DNA of 20,039 nt from Cladosporium sp. IMV 00045 (lineage: Eukaryota > Ascomycota > Dothideomycetes > Cladosporiales > Cladosporiaceae): positions 1 through 20,039 of the forward strand of contig MSJI02000169.1 of assembly GCA_001931905.2 (NCBI GenBank). The letters run 5' to 3'. Both the position numbers and the translations under genes were made by a program. Each line of letters begins with the position of its first letter. Positions within the stretch are counted from its first letter, which is position 1. The notes under the pieces were generated by a model that did no database searches, was not told the origin of the DNA, and saw only the letters and a list, made by a program, of their open reading frames with translations. Shown piece by piece: positions 19,501-20,039 of the stretch.

Positions 19501-19554
19501 TCGGACGGGCAGACCGCCATCGTCGTCAGCCGTGCTACGGCGTCCAAATCGCAT
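16527..19554 (-). CDS. Large DUF8004-like fungal protein, with two apparent one-base deletions
   Basis: Exon 1, 19554-19285 (90 codons), intron 19216-19284 (GTAAGT, CTCTAAC branch, CGTAG), then exon 2 from 19215 to TGA at 16529-16527. Exon 2 changes frame twice, near 18245-18270 and at the four-base A run on the coding strand (17934-17937); with both bases counted the total is 986 aa. N-terminus: basic, Ser/Pro-rich, disordered (MRFGRRSTADDDGGLPVRLP, KASRRKTVIDLFKHKGSGRK). Conserved blocks: LSEEEIFVMFEGAPCFSV, VVEWRIRVGQLCGLM, then LTERDVFLLQVTLAAELLVR, ISFFASEMIHKINKQ, then DRQIAGLLAFAGALDWPHTN, GWLSRSWLSGLVLPGE and DLYGGFVYQGRTFWSK with ECMGWISVP. These resemble the DUF8004 family of ascomycete proteins, as far as I recall; its role is unknown. 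A Ser/Thr-rich linker near 17060-17120 and a C-rich C-terminal half are poorly conserved in look. Start chosen because the upstream extension is CT-rich leader. Confidence 0.75.
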
Positions 19555-20039
19555 CCTGTTGATGAAGCCGGGCCTCCAAGTAAAAGGCAGAACTTGGGGT
19601 AAGAGACGAAGAAGAAAGAGAGGACAGTAGAAAGGAAGAACAGAAACGGTGTACAACAAACCAACCGGGTGCTCGACCCCTCTTACTCGCAGGCAAAGCA
19701 AAACGCACGCATGGCCAGAATGCAGCCACCACATCAGCCTCGATCACGGCTGATGTACAAGTACCAGCGGCCCATCTCTCATGATCAGGTGTGTGGAAAG
19801 AAAGCGGCAGCGGCAGACGTGCGTCTCTGGCGCTCGCGCCGCGCCCCCTCTCCTTGGGGTTACCCCAAGGTAAATGCGCTGGAGATTTATAAAGGAAACC
19901 ACCGGGCAGCCCGCGCGTCCAACGGCCGGCGATTCGTTGTGCGACACAAGCACGGAACCACGGTGGTTTGCGAGCGGTACCAGACGAGATTGGATGTTAT
20001 TTGGCCCTGACGTCCTAGACGTCTAGACCTGAGCCGGCA
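19555..20039. promoter_or_regulatory. Upstream region of the DUF8004-like gene with palindromic elements
   Basis: About 485 bases up to the window end. On the coding (minus) strand the first 100 bases are CT-rich, fitting a leader. Further out: an inverted repeat at 19852-19870 (CCTTGGGGT-T-ACCCCAAGG), a plus-strand TTTATAAAGG at about 19887-19896, TGACGTC at 20008-20014 (half of a bZIP/CRE site) and the 12-bp palindrome CTAGACGTCTAG at 20015-20026. The plus-strand TATA could belong to a gene beyond the edge. Confidence 0.5.

Noticed and set aside
19669..20010. 113-codon plus-strand frame at the right edge
   Set aside because: No domain, highly basic, lies in a region with promoter-like elements; a TATA-like site falls inside it.
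1..20039. tRNA, rRNA, CRISPR array, riboswitch or integrated virus
   Set aside because: No TTCRA arm with a matching acceptor stem, no regular spaced repeats and no viral or transposase protein text was found on either strand by reading.

Overview
The window is nuclear DNA from a filamentous ascomycete (Pezizomycotina; Dothideomycetes is my best guess, an inference from the gene families rather than a measured placement). The genes carry short introns of about 50-160 nt with GTAAGT/GTGAGT-type donors and CTAAC/TACTAAC branch sites. Leaders are CT-rich. Several products are typical of this group: an SRPK-like accessory kinase, a fungal GS-I-like protein and a large DUF8004-like protein. I see no bacterial operon logic, no tRNA or rRNA, no CRISPR array and no convincing intact transposon.

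Layout, left to right. 1-424 (-): 5' part of an AAAP-family amino acid transporter, cut by the window edge. 425-2608: about 2.2 kb without a gene I can support. 2609-4598 (-): an uncharacterised nuclear-looking protein with a Lys/Arg repeat and an acidic tail, interrupted by an in-frame TGA. Just upstream, about 4640-5215, its promoter region is present twice in tandem. 5502-6406 (-): a classical short-chain dehydrogenase. 7501-9187 (+): a glutamine-synthetase-like protein with a one-base frameshift. 9926-10426 (-) and 10731-11426 (+): complex I subunit NDUFA2 and a mitochondrial pyruvate carrier subunit, divergent from a 304-bp shared promoter. 11786-12686 (-): a LigB/DODA-type extradiol dioxygenase with a one-base frameshift. 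About 12830-13150: an AT-rich island with a perfect 20-bp palindrome. 13434-14871 (-): a decayed SRPK-like kinase. 15308-16139 (+): acyl-protein thioesterase 1, with a 12-nt micro-exon. 16527-19554 (-): a large DUF8004-like protein with two apparent one-base deletions.

How the genes relate. NDUFA2 and the pyruvate carrier are the only clear functional pair: both act at the mitochondrial inner membrane and share a promoter with CCAAT and CACGTG elements. The rest reads as ordinary housekeeping and accessory genes, not a cluster. The most striking property of the window is that five genes carry frame disruptions (GS-like, dioxygenase, kinase, DUF8004-like, and the TGA-interrupted gene), while the five others are clean across what is visible. 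Base-level assembly error and real gene decay both remain possible; the kinase, with at least four shifts and a lost key lysine, is the strongest case for true decay. I found no strong evidence for a new multi-gene system.
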